A DNA stretch of 64,000 bases from Hippasteria phrygiana. Its lineage: Eukaryota; Echinodermata; Asteroidea; Valvatida; Goniasteridae. Made by a program: the position numbers and the translations under genes. Below the pieces are notes generated by a model. The model had not been told where the DNA came from. It saw nothing but the letters and a program-made list of their open reading frames with translations, and searched no databases. Position 1 is the stretch's first letter. Each line of letters begins with the position of its first letter. Positions 42,101-51,179 of this stretch are shown here, in pieces. Location of the stretch: the NCBI GenBank assembly GCA_037893225.1, contig JAZGUH010000002.1:2666001-2730000 (forward strand). The letters are read 5' to 3'.

Positions 42101-45100
42101 TTTACAATAGGCCACTTTTAGATAAAAATCACAGCTTGATTTTGTGCACAAAGTCAACCGGTAACCAAATTGGAACTCCGCCCTTTCTCAAGCAGTTTGC
42201 CCAAAATATCGCAAAACCTTTACGGATCAGTAAATGTGGAGACAGATACATGTTATAAAAATATGACTTTCCCCTAAGGTTTGAGACAGATTTTTAAAAA
42301 TAAGTATTATGCCGGTCCCCCATGGAAAGTACAAGCAAATGTATTGCTGGTTGCAGTCGGTTAAGCCAGAGGTTTAAGATCACCTTAAAGGGGCTGTGTC
42401 GTCACGATCATAGCAGGATTGCGGCTGTACACTGAATCCCGAACTGATGAACGCAGATGAACCCAGTAACTGCAAATAAGGGACCATGGATTAATGTCAA
42501 TTTGCGTGCGCACGCGTGCGCACGCGTGCTCACGCGTGCGCACGCGTGCGCACGGGTCCGCACGCAATTGGACGCAAAGGCACGGGCCTCCTGCGTTCCA
42601 TTGCGTGCCATTGCGTGCCATTGCGTGCCAGTGCGTGCCGATGCGTGCCGATGCGTTCCAATGAGCACAGGCAATGCTCAACCGTATCTTTACTTACGCT
42701 GTTTATCAATCTGGGACTAACGATAACAAAGGAACACAGTCCGGCCGGCCAGCCAAGACGGACGGATTACCAGACAGAGAGGGTGTCATAAAAGGACCAG
42801 GGTTTCAAAAAGAGCTAGTGTGCCACAATAGTGGACTGATGACTCATCTTTTGGTGGCTTTGGTCAGAATACACTTAACTAAACTGGCGATTCAAAGGCT
42901 TTCCTAACGTAATGATGATTCTAGCGGGACTTAGATTTGTAAAGTATTGTAGTCTATGTGGATTTCTTATTTATTTCAAGTTTCCGTGATTTTCATTAAA
43001 ACATTGGACATGACACTACAAATGTGGAAATCTGGTGAAAGACGGCATAATCTATTTCCTCAAATTCGATCTTTTCTGAGAAAAAATATGTTTTTAAGAA
43101 ATTACGCGTAGATGTACACCATTATTCAAGTTTACCACGCATAAAAACAGCAGTGCTTCGTCATCACTGGATATAAATCTTTGGAAATTCAAAACACAGC
43201 CCATTAGGCCTATTGTACGAAAAATCGAACGAAAAACAGTTTCAGATTTTTCAAGGCGCAGCTATAGGAATACCTTCAGAGGATTGTTTGCGTCGGGGGA
43301 ATGTTTTCGCTGCATGATTGATGTAAACGTCGCACCCGAACTATACTTTTTGACGGGCATGGCAATATAGGGCAGCAAATTTAAGAGTCTAGACTTGATT
43401 GGAAGTTAATGTTATTCTTTTCTGATAAATTTGCACATAACCCATCGTCCGCGATGTATACAACGCTTTTTCAGATAATATTTTTTTGAGGAATAAATAG
43501 CATCGACGTCAGTTCAAATTTGGCGATTACGTGACTTAGTCTTGTTCCAGGATTTCTTTATTGTGAGATCATTACAAATAAATCTAGCACATGTTCACCT
43601 TTCCATTCATTGCGTTTGAAGAGTCAAGAATTGGGTTTGAAGAGTCAAGAATTTTCATGGAGTACCTTTTCAAATTCTTGTATCTTTTGTCTCAGATTTG
43701 TGGTTTGGAGTTTTTTAGGGAAACAAGTCCGAGAAACTGTATCGCAAATTCTGCAGAAAACCCTTAAATTAATAGTTATGAGAAATCGCTTAAACCCCAA
43801 CTTCCAGAAAGAAAGATTAATTCTACCAGTTGCACACTAATCCGGATTAGCGGATTATCTGGGACATGAAAGGTGCCGCCAGACACGATCTCTATTGTAC
43901 ACTCAGGCTGGTTGCAAATGAGTCCGTTTGCATGCCACTGAAGGCCACTGCGTGCCACTGCGTGCAAGTCCGTGCCGATGAGTGCCGATGCGTGCAAATG
44001 CGTGCCAAAATCTCCCTCGTTTTACCTTGCACGCAAAGGCACGCAAAGGAACGCAAAGGAACGCGTGCGCACGCGTGCGCACGCAAATTGGCATTAATCC
44101 ATGGTGCCTAATACCCCGCGACCGCGCGCTGACCTACAGGGCTCGCGCGCGCTGACCCACAGGGCGCGCGCGCCAGATCAGATTACAATTGCAATGACTG
44201 CTGCATGCATGATCATGTAGTTATGACACATTGCATGTAGGCCTACAAGTATTTTGTATGTGTTTGTGCCACCAAAAATATACGATAGGCCTACAGTCGA
44301 ACATAGTCCGTGACACCCCACCCGCCAAACGCCAAAATGTACCATGACAGAACCAAACGAAAATAAGTAAATAAGTAAATCTGTATTTATAATTGTAAAA
44401 TAAATAATGCACCAGCCCCTTCCTATACAAAAATAAAGTTGTAGGCCTATGTATCGAAATAAATTTCGACTAAAATCGGCTGTGCGTGCAATGATGAGCA
44501 AATCAAAGTAAAACAGCTATACTGATGGCGATATTGAGTCCACGACCTTGTGTTACATTTGACGGCAGGAATTTATGGAAAGTTACATCATAAGAGTTAT
44601 TTTCAACACTATCAAGTAATAAACACAATAATAACAGTTATTACCAATAAATAATATACGCCAATGAAATGAGATTTCACCAGTGGCGAGTAAATCCGTG
44701 TCGAAAAGTGGGGATGATTATTGAATTTGTCAACGAAGTACTGCATCTTGAACTTTTTCTCAACGGGGGATACCCCCGCCCCAAACACCGCTTGAAATTT
44801 GAAACATCACTTTGTGTACAATTTCCCCTTTTTAAATTTACGAAACAAAAGTGAAATACAAATCGGCGGGCCCCCGAACTGGGGCCCGCTCTATAGTCCC
44901 CCGTCTCATTGGTCCCCCGTCTCATTGGTCCCCCCCCCCCATCCCATTGGTCCCCCGTCTCATTGGTTCCCTTTTTAATAAATGATTGGATTATATTTAG
45001 TCAAACAGTCCACATGGGAAACTGACAGGTAAATTTGAATCCATTTTCAAAGTGAACAAAGAAACTGGCAGGAGCGGGATTCGAACCTGCGACCTCCGGA

Positions 45101-47271
45101 ACACTGTACCGGTACGGTGTTCCGGAGGTCGCAGGTTCGAATCCCGCTCCTGCCAGTTTCTTTGTTCACTTTGAAAATGGATTATATTTAATCAGCTATC
45201 TGAAGTATATTTAGTTGTTGACTGCCGTCATCTGACCTTTAGTGACGCCAATCGGTCTTTGTATGATTTCTCTTCAGTTCATGCAGTTCATGCACTAGCT
45301 TGGTAATCAATTAATTAATTATTATTTAGTGATTAATTAATTAATTAATTAATTTCTAGATGGGCTATTGAGAAGGAGGAACTACAAAAGGGGGGGGGGG
45401 GGGGACCAATGAGACGGGGGACCAATGAGACGGGTGACCAATGAGACGGGTGACCAATGAGACGGGGGACCAATGAGACGGCGAACTATAGACATTATCC
45501 CCCTGAACTCCTTCCCCGTGTTTACACCACTGGCGCACAGATCCCCACATCACTATGATAAAGATGACTACCGAAGAAACAAAGAAATAAACACCCCGAC
45601 AAATATTCAAACAACCCTAATTTTCACCCGTTTTGCACGAATTATTCGCTTATTACTTTTTATGACATGAACAATTCACATACCGAGTACATGGATCGGA
45701 TGTACTGTACATGTAATGTATGTACCGTACATGTTGACTATACATTACATGTAGACTTGATGTGCGGAAATATTGTTTCACACAGCGAGTTGTTGACAAG
45801 TGCCATTAGAATAGCGACCAAGTGAAGTTGTTTCAGCTCCATCTATCAACTGTTCTTAAAAAAATGTACTTCTAAGTTCTAGATTTTAATTTTTTTTTCG
45901 CTGCTAAAGAACTGTCTGCAGCCACTACCCCTCTTTTAGTAGCATGATAATTTTGTTATTAAAGTGACGGGTCAAAATAAGCCTGAAGCTTTTTATCGAC
46001 CTAAGTTTACAAGCAAGATACGAACAAGATACATCCAAATGAATGTACACATAATACATAGACCCTTTTACGGATACCCCGCCTGTGGAATTTTGTGTAC
46101 AAAATTTAGCGCGAACTGTCCCACAGCGACAAGACACGTTGCAGTTTTGCTGTGCACATTTACATGGACAAGCACCCCGTGTGCCGAGTCGTCCTCTCTG
46201 GCAAGAGTTTCGGCATGTACATGTCATAGGTTCTCCAGCGTAAGGTTCTACTTCTATATCGCCAACCTCCAATTCTATGCAACTTTCAGACAAATATTCC
46301 ATGGCACTTGTGTACATGTGAATGAAATTTTATGAAATAAACAGATGAAATTTGAACGTTTTTTCTGATAATCTTACTCTTAGAGAACTGAGTGCCACGA
46401 TGTGTGCTACTTGTTTATAAGTATGCGTGTACACGTATGTGTATTTCAGTACGCAGACGCTGGACATGCGTGCGTGTTCCAGGGGGTGTAGTTTCCACAA
46501 GCCAATTCTCAGAACAGCCATAACAAACGGATGGAGGTTAAAAATAGCACATAACCGAAATGAAGCGCAAGGGGGCGCACTCCAATATTTGATTCGTTAA
46601 CGCGAGATGGCGCGACGACACAGCCCCTTTAAGTAAAGGTACTGTACATGATTGGTCATTGTTGCAACTTTCAGAAATGGGCGGTTTTGGGGGTTAGTAT
46701 TTTATAGGAAATATCCTTCCACTGACCTGTTCAAAGTTTTGCGTTGTTGGATGGCGAAAACAAAACGAGAGAAAAACGTTTTCAACCGTCGGGCGGATGA
46801 TAGCCTTTAGTCAAGGCGCGCCGTGGCTACCTGGACGCGTGACGCGCCCCGAATTGCCATCATGTCCGGGGCGCGCTACTCGTCCGGGTAGCCACGCGCG
46901 CCTTGACTAAAGGCTACAGGGCAGTTTTCCAACGATTTCCAGCTAGAAATCGTTGGAAAACGATATAAATTTCCACTTTTCTTGACAACGACAGCACACC
47001 TGGTGCCATCATTTCACAGGATGATTGAGGCTACTATATTAACTTACAGTCTAGTGAGGTATTTCGTAATAATTCATTTAAAAATAATTGGAGGATTACC
47101 AATCGTGTACACTACCTTTAAGTAAGGTGTGGTTACACACTTTCTATTTTCCCCGCTATAGGTAAAGTCGGCAACTGGCGGGAACAGCTGACTGTTGCTG
47201 AGAGCGAACGTTTCGACCAACTCTACGAGAAACATCTTGGCAACACTGGCCTGACATTCGATTATAATTGA
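36065..47271 (+). CDS. cytosolic sulfotransferase (SULT family), gene B, six coding exons
   Basis: Tandem paralogue of gene A with the same predicted PAPS-dependent sulfotransfer activity in the cytosol. Coding exons are 36065-36188, 37618-37847, 38462-38585, 39578-39672, 41606-41783 and 47162-47271: 861 nt, 286 residues. Visible motifs are PAPS loop YPKSGTNW (38-45), catalytic His102 in THLLPYLLP, ARNLKDLFVSFYHF with Arg124 and Ser132 for the 3'-phosphate, RKGKVGNW (249-256), and the TVAESER dimer segment, again with Arg replacing the family Lys. Intron phases equal those of gene A at every junction. Exon 2 is one codon longer and exon 3 one shorter. There are no stops or frameshifts. Pro125 of gene A (ARNPKD) is Leu here (ARNLKD), a departure from the usual SULT RNPKD/RNAKD. 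Introns are shorter than in gene A except intron 5, which holds a 4.2-kb transposon. Confidence 0.9.
37618..37847 (+). CDS. SULT gene B exon 2
   Basis: 230 nt between TGTGCAG and GTATCC; residues 42-118. Carries GTNWLRAIVNCILDCPEE and the catalytic His102. Confidence 0.9.
37985..38062 (+). repeat. tRNA-derived SINE fragment
   Basis: AAGCTCAGTGGCCGAGTGAC resembles a class-II (Ser/Leu-like) tRNA 5' part with A box, and GGTTGGAGGTTCCATTC is a weak B box. The rest is not tRNA-like. Lies in SULT B intron 2. Confidence 0.5.
38109..38270. repeat. truncated GAGACC-type hAT MITE
   Basis: Left end CAGTGCTGTAGTCGAGACC, GAGACCGAG-type repeats and a GGTCTCGAGACCGGTCTCG palindrome as in the 32639-33483 copy, but the right terminus ACAACACTG is missing. 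More diverged than the other copy. Confidence 0.75.
38462..38585 (+). CDS. SULT gene B exon 3
   Basis: 124 nt between GTTACAG and GTTGGTTG; residues 119-159 plus one base. Contains ARNLKDLFVSFYHF. Confidence 0.9.
38590..39577. other. SULT B intron 3, nothing recognised
   Basis: About 990 bases of AT-rich sequence without element ends, arrays or open frames of interest. Confidence 0.5.
39578..39672 (+). CDS. SULT gene B exon 4
   Basis: 95 nt between TTTTCAAG and GTGAGT; encodes VSYGSYFTHVKQYWEMRD and FLFVKYEDLNK. Ends in phase 0. Confidence 0.9.
39802..40033. mobile_element. TA-flanked foldback MITE, complete copy
   Basis: Ends GACGAATTTCACATT and its near-complement AATGTGAAATGCGTG, flanked by TA on each side. 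Arms contain CTGCGCACTTCTGGG and GAAAGCGAGGATC; the centre is ATACATGCATTAATG. The TA duplication suggests Tc1/mariner mobilisation. Sister of 31902-32365. Confidence 0.75.
40215..41465 (+). pseudogene. LINE relic (CR1/L2/Rex-like group), 5'-truncated
   Basis: + strand, multiply frameshifted. Recognisable pieces in order: LTDRFSKFFMAKI before the RT; MFDLSSAFDTIDY (RT catalytic Asp motif) at about 40432-40470; SVLGPLLFLIYNTD at about 40600; ANFHLINIGRASKLLT and LVTSRLDYCNSLL at about 40915-41040; NSITPKLIKLHWLPITQRI at about 41115; then a C-terminal PRIWNN-PEYTRD-like segment and a (AAG)n tail at 41430-41460. The order and wording match CR1/L2-type LINEs, which end in short microsatellite tails. 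Dead copy in SULT B intron 4. Confidence 0.82.
41606..41783 (+). CDS. SULT gene B exon 5
   Basis: 178 nt between GATACAG and GTAAATT; residues 192-250 plus one base. Starts DEKAVIKQVGLFLGQEL and ends at FLRK of the RKG signature. The acceptor lies about 140 bases past the LINE relic's tail. Confidence 0.9.
42484..44102. repeat. inverted pair with (CGCACGCGTG)n and GATGCGTGCC arrays
   Basis: Left: CCATGGATTAATG, CAATTTGCGTGCGCACGCG then tandem GCGTGCCATT/GCGTGCCGAT words to 42665. Right (43925-44102) is the same layout in complement, ending AAATTGGCATTAATCCATGG. The outer ~45 bases are nearly identical; the inner arrays differ. May be the termini of a further nested element of 1.6 kb. Confidence 0.7.
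44686..45533. repeat. large foldback centred on a SINE palindrome
   Basis: Outer ends CAGTGGCGAGTAAATCCGTG and, inverted, CAGTGGTGTAAACACGG. Inner inverted arrays of CCGTCTCATTGGTCCCC (44897-44966) face copies of its complement (45404-45480). Its geometric centre coincides with that of the palindrome at 45038-45183. Probably a hAT-like foldback element; no clean duplication. Confidence 0.65.
45038..45183. repeat. 146-bp near-perfect palindrome of a tRNA-derived SINE 3' half
   Basis: Each 73-base arm is the complement of the other with a single mismatch. Each arm contains GGTCGCAGGTTCGAATCCCG (T-arm/B box), CTCCTGCCA (tRNA 3' end) and GTTTCTTTGTTCACTTTG. The centre is GTACCGGTAC. Arms match the dispersed copy at 29809-29862. 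Confidence 0.9.
45925..46317 (-). CDS. Cys-rich ORF of unknown function inside the TTAA element
   Basis: 130 residues; likely start is Met6 (MEYLSES, 46302) or Met1 at 46317. An acidic N-terminus (about 25 residues) is followed by a dense Cys cluster: MTCTCRNSCQRG, ACPCKCAQQNCNVSCRCG and AKFCTQN, that is at least eleven Cys in about 45 residues, with CxC and CxxxC spacings suggesting a metal-binding fold. After STGG the composition becomes ordinary, so the real exon may end near 46075 (a GT lies in GGCGGGGTATCC of the - strand). I do not recognise a family. The start lies ~310 bases inside the transposon's right end, where a transposon gene would begin. Confidence 0.4.
   Translation of the reverse strand: MYTSAMEYLSESCIELEVGDIEVEPYAGEPMTCTCRNSCQRGRLGTRGACPCKCAQQNCNVSCRCGTVRAKFCTQNSTGGVSVKGSMYYVYIHLDVSCSYLACKLRSIKSFRLILTRHFNNKIIMLLKEG
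46801..46916. repeat. GC-rich foldback
   Basis: TAGCCTTTAGTCAAGGCGCGCC, then GTGGCTACC and GACGCGCCCCG, followed by the complement ending GGCGCGCCTTGACTAAAGGCTA-type. Arms of about 50 bases; a small MITE in SULT B intron 5. Confidence 0.75.
47162..47271 (+). CDS. SULT gene B exon 6 (C-terminus)
   Basis: 110 nt from CGCTATAG to the TGA at 47269-47271. Encodes GKVGNWREQLTVAESERF to the end NTGLTFDYN. Highly similar to gene A exon 6. Confidence 0.9.
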
Positions 47272-47491
47272 TTGGAGGCAGATTAGTGGGTTCATGCTAC
47301 ATGGAAAACGCGCAGTTCCGTGGGGGGGGGGGGGGGGGGGGGCGTGATGGGCTGTTTTTTGCCATACGTCATCTCTACCCCGAACAAAATTAAACAAGTA
47401 AACATCTAGAATTATTATTATTTTGTTATTATTTCTGGTTTATTAAATCATTGTGTTTGTAGCTCGAAGGCTAAATTGCCACAATGCATAC

Positions 47492-47497
47492 AATAAA
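47492..47497 (+). terminator. candidate polyadenylation signal, SULT gene B
   Basis: AATAAA 221 bases after the stop codon, similar to the spacing in gene A. Unconfirmed. Confidence 0.35.
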
Positions 47498-47664
47498 AAC
47501 ACACTAAACATACACATAAATTAAAGTAATTATAATAAGAAGAATTAAGAGTTAACACTTATCATTTATGATTTATAACAAAACTATTCTTGATAGATAA
47601 GTAAACAATACTTAAGTCTACAGTAATTTAAGTAAATAATAATAAATAAGTAAACAATAGTTTA

Positions 47665-48567
47665 CGAAGTGCGATAAAAAAGTTCCGAGACTTCCTGTGA
47701 CGAACGAACGGAGCGCAGCACAGCACAATAATGTGCATATAGCAGGTATAAGCAATAACTTTCGTGAGTAAGTATTCCAAGTTACATCGCTTGATCAACA
47801 TCAGCACCTGTGTTACACGCATTTTTGTGACCACTGGTACGTGCGCATTTGCGATTTCACCATGGACCTGAAACTTGAGCAGAAAGAAGCAGCACCGTGT
47901 CGAAGTCTGCGAGGATCTCCGTCAACAGGCCCGGGATGACCCAAACTTCATGTCGAGGATCATCAGCGATGACGAGAGTTAGGTCTACGGCTACGACCCA
48001 GAGACCAAACAGTCTTCGCACTGGAAGAGCCCGCAGTCTCCAAGACCGAAGAAGGCGCGTCAGGTCAGGAGCGCAACCAAGAGCATGCTCATCGCTTTCT
48101 TTGACATTCGCGGGGTTGTGCACCGTGAATTCCTCCCCCAGGGTCAGACTGTCAACGCTGAGTTCTACTGCACCGTTCTGAGGCGTCTGGGGGAGAACAT
48201 TCGGCGCAAACGGCCTGAACTGTGGCGCGCTGGCAATTGGGTGCTCCAACATTGTAACGCGCCCACTCACAGCGCGTTTAAAACGCGCGAGTTTCTCGCC
48301 CGCAACAACACAATCGTCGCTCCCCCCTAAAGCCGGATTTGGCTCTCTGCGACTTCTTTCTGTTCCCCAAAATGAAGTACAAGTTGAATCGCAGATGGTG
48401 CTTGACGCGCTTACAGAACGGGATTTCCAGGGAACGTTCCAAGCGTTTCAGGAGCGCTGTATCGCTGCACAAGGGGACTACTTTGAAGGGGATGGCGGGC
48501 AGATTTAAATCACGTACGGTTTTTGCTTGTTATAGGCGCAGTCTCGGAACTTTTTGATCGCACCTCG
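47665..48567 (+). mobile_element. mariner element with intact ends and broken transposase
   Basis: 903 bp between TA dinucleotides (47663-47664 and 48568-48569). Terminal inverted repeats of about 28 bases, CGA(A/G)GTGCGAT(A/C)AAAAAGTTCC..., match at all but two positions. Full mariners are near 1.3 kb, so about 0.4 kb of the N-terminal coding part has been deleted. Lies about 390 bases past SULT gene B. Confidence 0.9.
47862..48525 (+). pseudogene. mariner transposase, deleted and frameshifted
   Basis: Starts MDLKLEQ, then jumps to ARDDPNFMSRIISDDES (first catalytic Asp region), a TAG stop where Trp is expected, VYGYDPETKQSSHWK, PKKARQVRS, FFDIRGVVHREFLPQGQTVN and WVLQHCNAP. In mariners this last box is HDNAP with the second catalytic Asp; here it is Cys. 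A frameshift near 48330 precedes LALCDFFLFPKMKYK (third Asp of DD34D), and a second precedes ERDFQGTFQAFQERC and GDYFEGDGGQI near 48520. It cannot encode active enzyme. Confidence 0.9.
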
Positions 48568-48569
48568 TA

Positions 48570-49925
48570 TATATCATCAATAGTTTTCTAAATTTCCAAA
48601 ATTAATGTGAACATTTTATTTTGGTATCGCAACCGTATGATGACGGTAACTTTTGTTTGGCTTAAATGTTCACGTTCCACGTTGAATTAAGACATTTTAT
48701 CATTTAAGTGATCAAATGCTCTATTCTCAGAATTCATAGGTTGGTTGTTTTAATATACATGGATTACCTGGTATTATGCCACAACTCTCATCTGCACTAC
48801 TGAAGTCATACTGCATGTGCTGTTGGCTGCATACATGTATACAGGTGTGCATTTACTGCACAAAATGCCATTGCCAATTTTGTGTCAACACAGGATCCTA
48901 AGCTGATCGCAAGCAGCCAATCAGCTGCTGAGGTGGCAAACTTTTTCATGAATATTCACAAATTTTGGCAGCGCTGGATGTGCATGGTGGTCATGCGCGG
49001 AGATTTCTTGTTACATGTGGGGGGGATGATTTTTGAAAGGCCATCCTTGTGTGGAGCGCGACACGGCACGGGGTCCAAGGGACCGCTTAAGGGCCCCCTG
49101 GTGGGTTGCAGGCGCAAAGCCCTTGCTAGGGGTTGAGGTAAAGCCCCCTGGGGTTTACACAATTTTAGGTGCAAAATTGTGTCAAAATTTAACCTTTTCT
49201 TGAGCTTGAATTGCAATAAATGACAATAATTAACACCTTCAAGCATTAAAAAATACAAAAGATCTTCAAAACTCAAATTTCTCATCCAATGTATTTGGAA
49301 GCGTAAGCGTCTCTTTGCACAATGGAGCTCTGGTCACCTAGCAACACAAATAATGCCTATGCATTATTTGAAGAATATATTATTTACAAAATAATTATTG
49401 CAAAATAATGCCTAGATGCATTTTGGTAAGGCATGATTAGAATGTGATTTGGTCTACACTTGACAAAAACTATGAAAACATATGGTGGACAATGATGTAT
49501 ACTTGACGACATTATAACCGGAATGGCGGAGATGCAAAACTCAGGCTCTAACAAAAGTTCCCAAACACTTTTTGCAGGACGCACAAACGTTTGTTTGTGA
49601 GTGCGCGCCGATTCCCAGTGAATGTCAGTTGAAGTCTGCTATCGGTATTTTAATTACATTGTATTACATGCGCCGCATGTGCGTTCATACCGTCTGTTGG
49701 CGCATAACAAAATCCGTTTGCCGTTGCAACTTTCTATTGCCTTTGTTGGGTGTGTTGGTTGAGTGAAAACAATAAAATAAAAGGCCATCATCTTTGTTGG
49801 GATCTGAACTTCCGCGTTCTAATGTGGCAAAGACCGACTATTCCCTACCTACTGTGCTTGTCGTGAGGCATAAACTGTCTCCCCACCAACCAATCTACCT
49901 TTCGACATCAGGCGCGGATCGATGA
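48570..49925. other. intergenic, no gene recognised
   Basis: AT-rich spacer. At 49060-49130 a short GC-rich stretch with GGGCCCCCTGG palindromic words resembles the core of the tandem repeat that begins at 49930, but no full unit is present. Confidence 0.5.
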
Positions 49926-49929
49926 ATTT

Positions 49930-50705
49930 TGTAGACGGGGGGCACACCCAAAATGGACAAATGCGAGCTACGCCGTGGGGTCCGGGGCCCGCTAATTAAG
50001 CGGGCCCGTAAAATTTTGGATTCTGGATGCTCCGTGGTGCAATCTGAGGCGATTCCTGGCCACTTTCACCTGACTTTTTTTTAAAACAAAAGTTGTGACG
50101 ATTTTATGGAGACTATATAATTGATATCATGATTTTAGGCATTATTTTGTAGCCATTATTTTAGCCATGTCATGACTACAAACATCTAGACGGGGGCAAA
50201 CCAAAACGAATAAATGCGAGCGCGAATCCCTTACGGCGTGGGGTCCGGGGCCCGCTTAAGGGCCCCGAAAATTTTTGGAGTGTGGATGGCCCCAGTGGTG
50301 CAATCTGAGGCGATTCCTGGCTACTTTCACCTGACTTTTTTTAAACAAAAGTTGTGACGATTTCATGGAGAATATATACATGTATATCATGATTTTTGCC
50401 ATTATTTTCTAGTGATTATTTTAGCCATGTCATGACTAAAAAAATGTAGACGGGGGCACACCCAAAACGGATAAATGCGAGCGCGAAGCCCTTACGGCGT
50501 GGGGTCCGGGGCCCGCTTAAGGGCCCCAGAAAATTTTGGATTCTGGATGCTCCGTGGTGCAATCTGAGGCGATTCCTGACCACTTTCACCTGACTTTTTT
50601 AAAACAAAAGTTGTTAAGATTACATTGTATATGGAGAATATATATATCATTATGTTAGCCATTATTTTTTGGCCATTTTTTAGCCATGTCATGCATCACT
50701 ACAAA
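49930..50705 (+). repeat. three tandem copies of a ~257-bp repeat
   Basis: Units start near 49932, 50188 and 50446 with (C/G)TAGACGGGGGCA, followed by AAATGCGAGC, GTGGGGTCCGGGGCCCGCT and TAAG(C)GGGCCC (a strong hairpin), GAATCTGAGGCGATTCCTG-like words, CACTTTCACCTGACTT and ATTTTAGCCATGTCATG. Units are about 90% alike by eye. A non-coding local tandem duplication. Confidence 0.85.
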
Positions 50706-51063
50706 AATCTAAGTTTCTATCCGCGCCTGTACATACCGAGCTCTTGCCCACAGTGCGTTTAAACTCAATGCAGGGAAAGTAAACGAACGACACTCGCACT
50801 TGCTGGGCTGCGTGGTGCTGGCCTGTCAAGGTGTCATGGTATCGCATTACACTAGAGGACAGAAAAGAGGGTATAAATAACAAAGGGAACAATACTGTCC
50901 TCACATTTATTTCTTTGTTCCGGAAAAAGTGAGGACAGGCAAACTAGTGCTTAGTCTATGGGGATGGGTTATATTAAAGGGAACAATGGAAAGTCATCAC
51001 GTGTATAGCGAAACAAAAATACATGTATTGGCAAGTTACGGACTCTGCGCAAGTTAGTACGCC

Positions 51064-51172
51064 TACCCTTAAAAAGTGGGGGGGATGATTACATTGGTCA
51101 TCCCCCCCAGGTCAAAAAGTGGGGGGGATATATCCCCCCCATCCCCCCCGGGATCTCCGCCCATGATGGTGG
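51064..51172. repeat. foldback with GGGGGGAT/ATCCCCCC words
   Basis: AAAAAGTGGGGGGGAT occurs twice in tandem, each followed by its near-complement ATCCCCCCC, then CGGGATCTCCGCCCATG. Resembles the element at 12535-12640 in opposite orientation. Confidence 0.6.
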
Positions 51173-51179
51173 TGGGTGT

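Larger units (their letters stand above)
42389..46628. mobile_element. 4.2-kb TTAA-flanked DNA transposon with Cys-rich ORF
   Basis: TTAA at 42385-42388 and 46629-46632. Terminal inverted repeats AGGGGCTGTGTCGTC on both sides (15 of 15 bases), continuing more loosely. TTAA duplications with AGGGG-type ends fit the Kolobok/piggyBac group. Contents: an inverted pair of CGCACGCGTGCG-rich segments (42484-44102), a nested foldback with a SINE palindrome (44686-45533), and a - strand Cys-rich frame whose start is about 310 bases from the right end. No DDE transposase is recognised, so it may be non-autonomous or carry an unusual protein. Confidence 0.68.

Noticed and set aside
45060..45160. Two divergent tRNA genes
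   Set aside because: Only the T-arm half is present on each side of a palindrome; the D-arm and anticodon arm are missing.
48882..49136. A coding frame (84 residues) after the mariner relic
   Set aside because: No homology recognised and it runs through a GC-rich palindromic repeat word; treated as chance.
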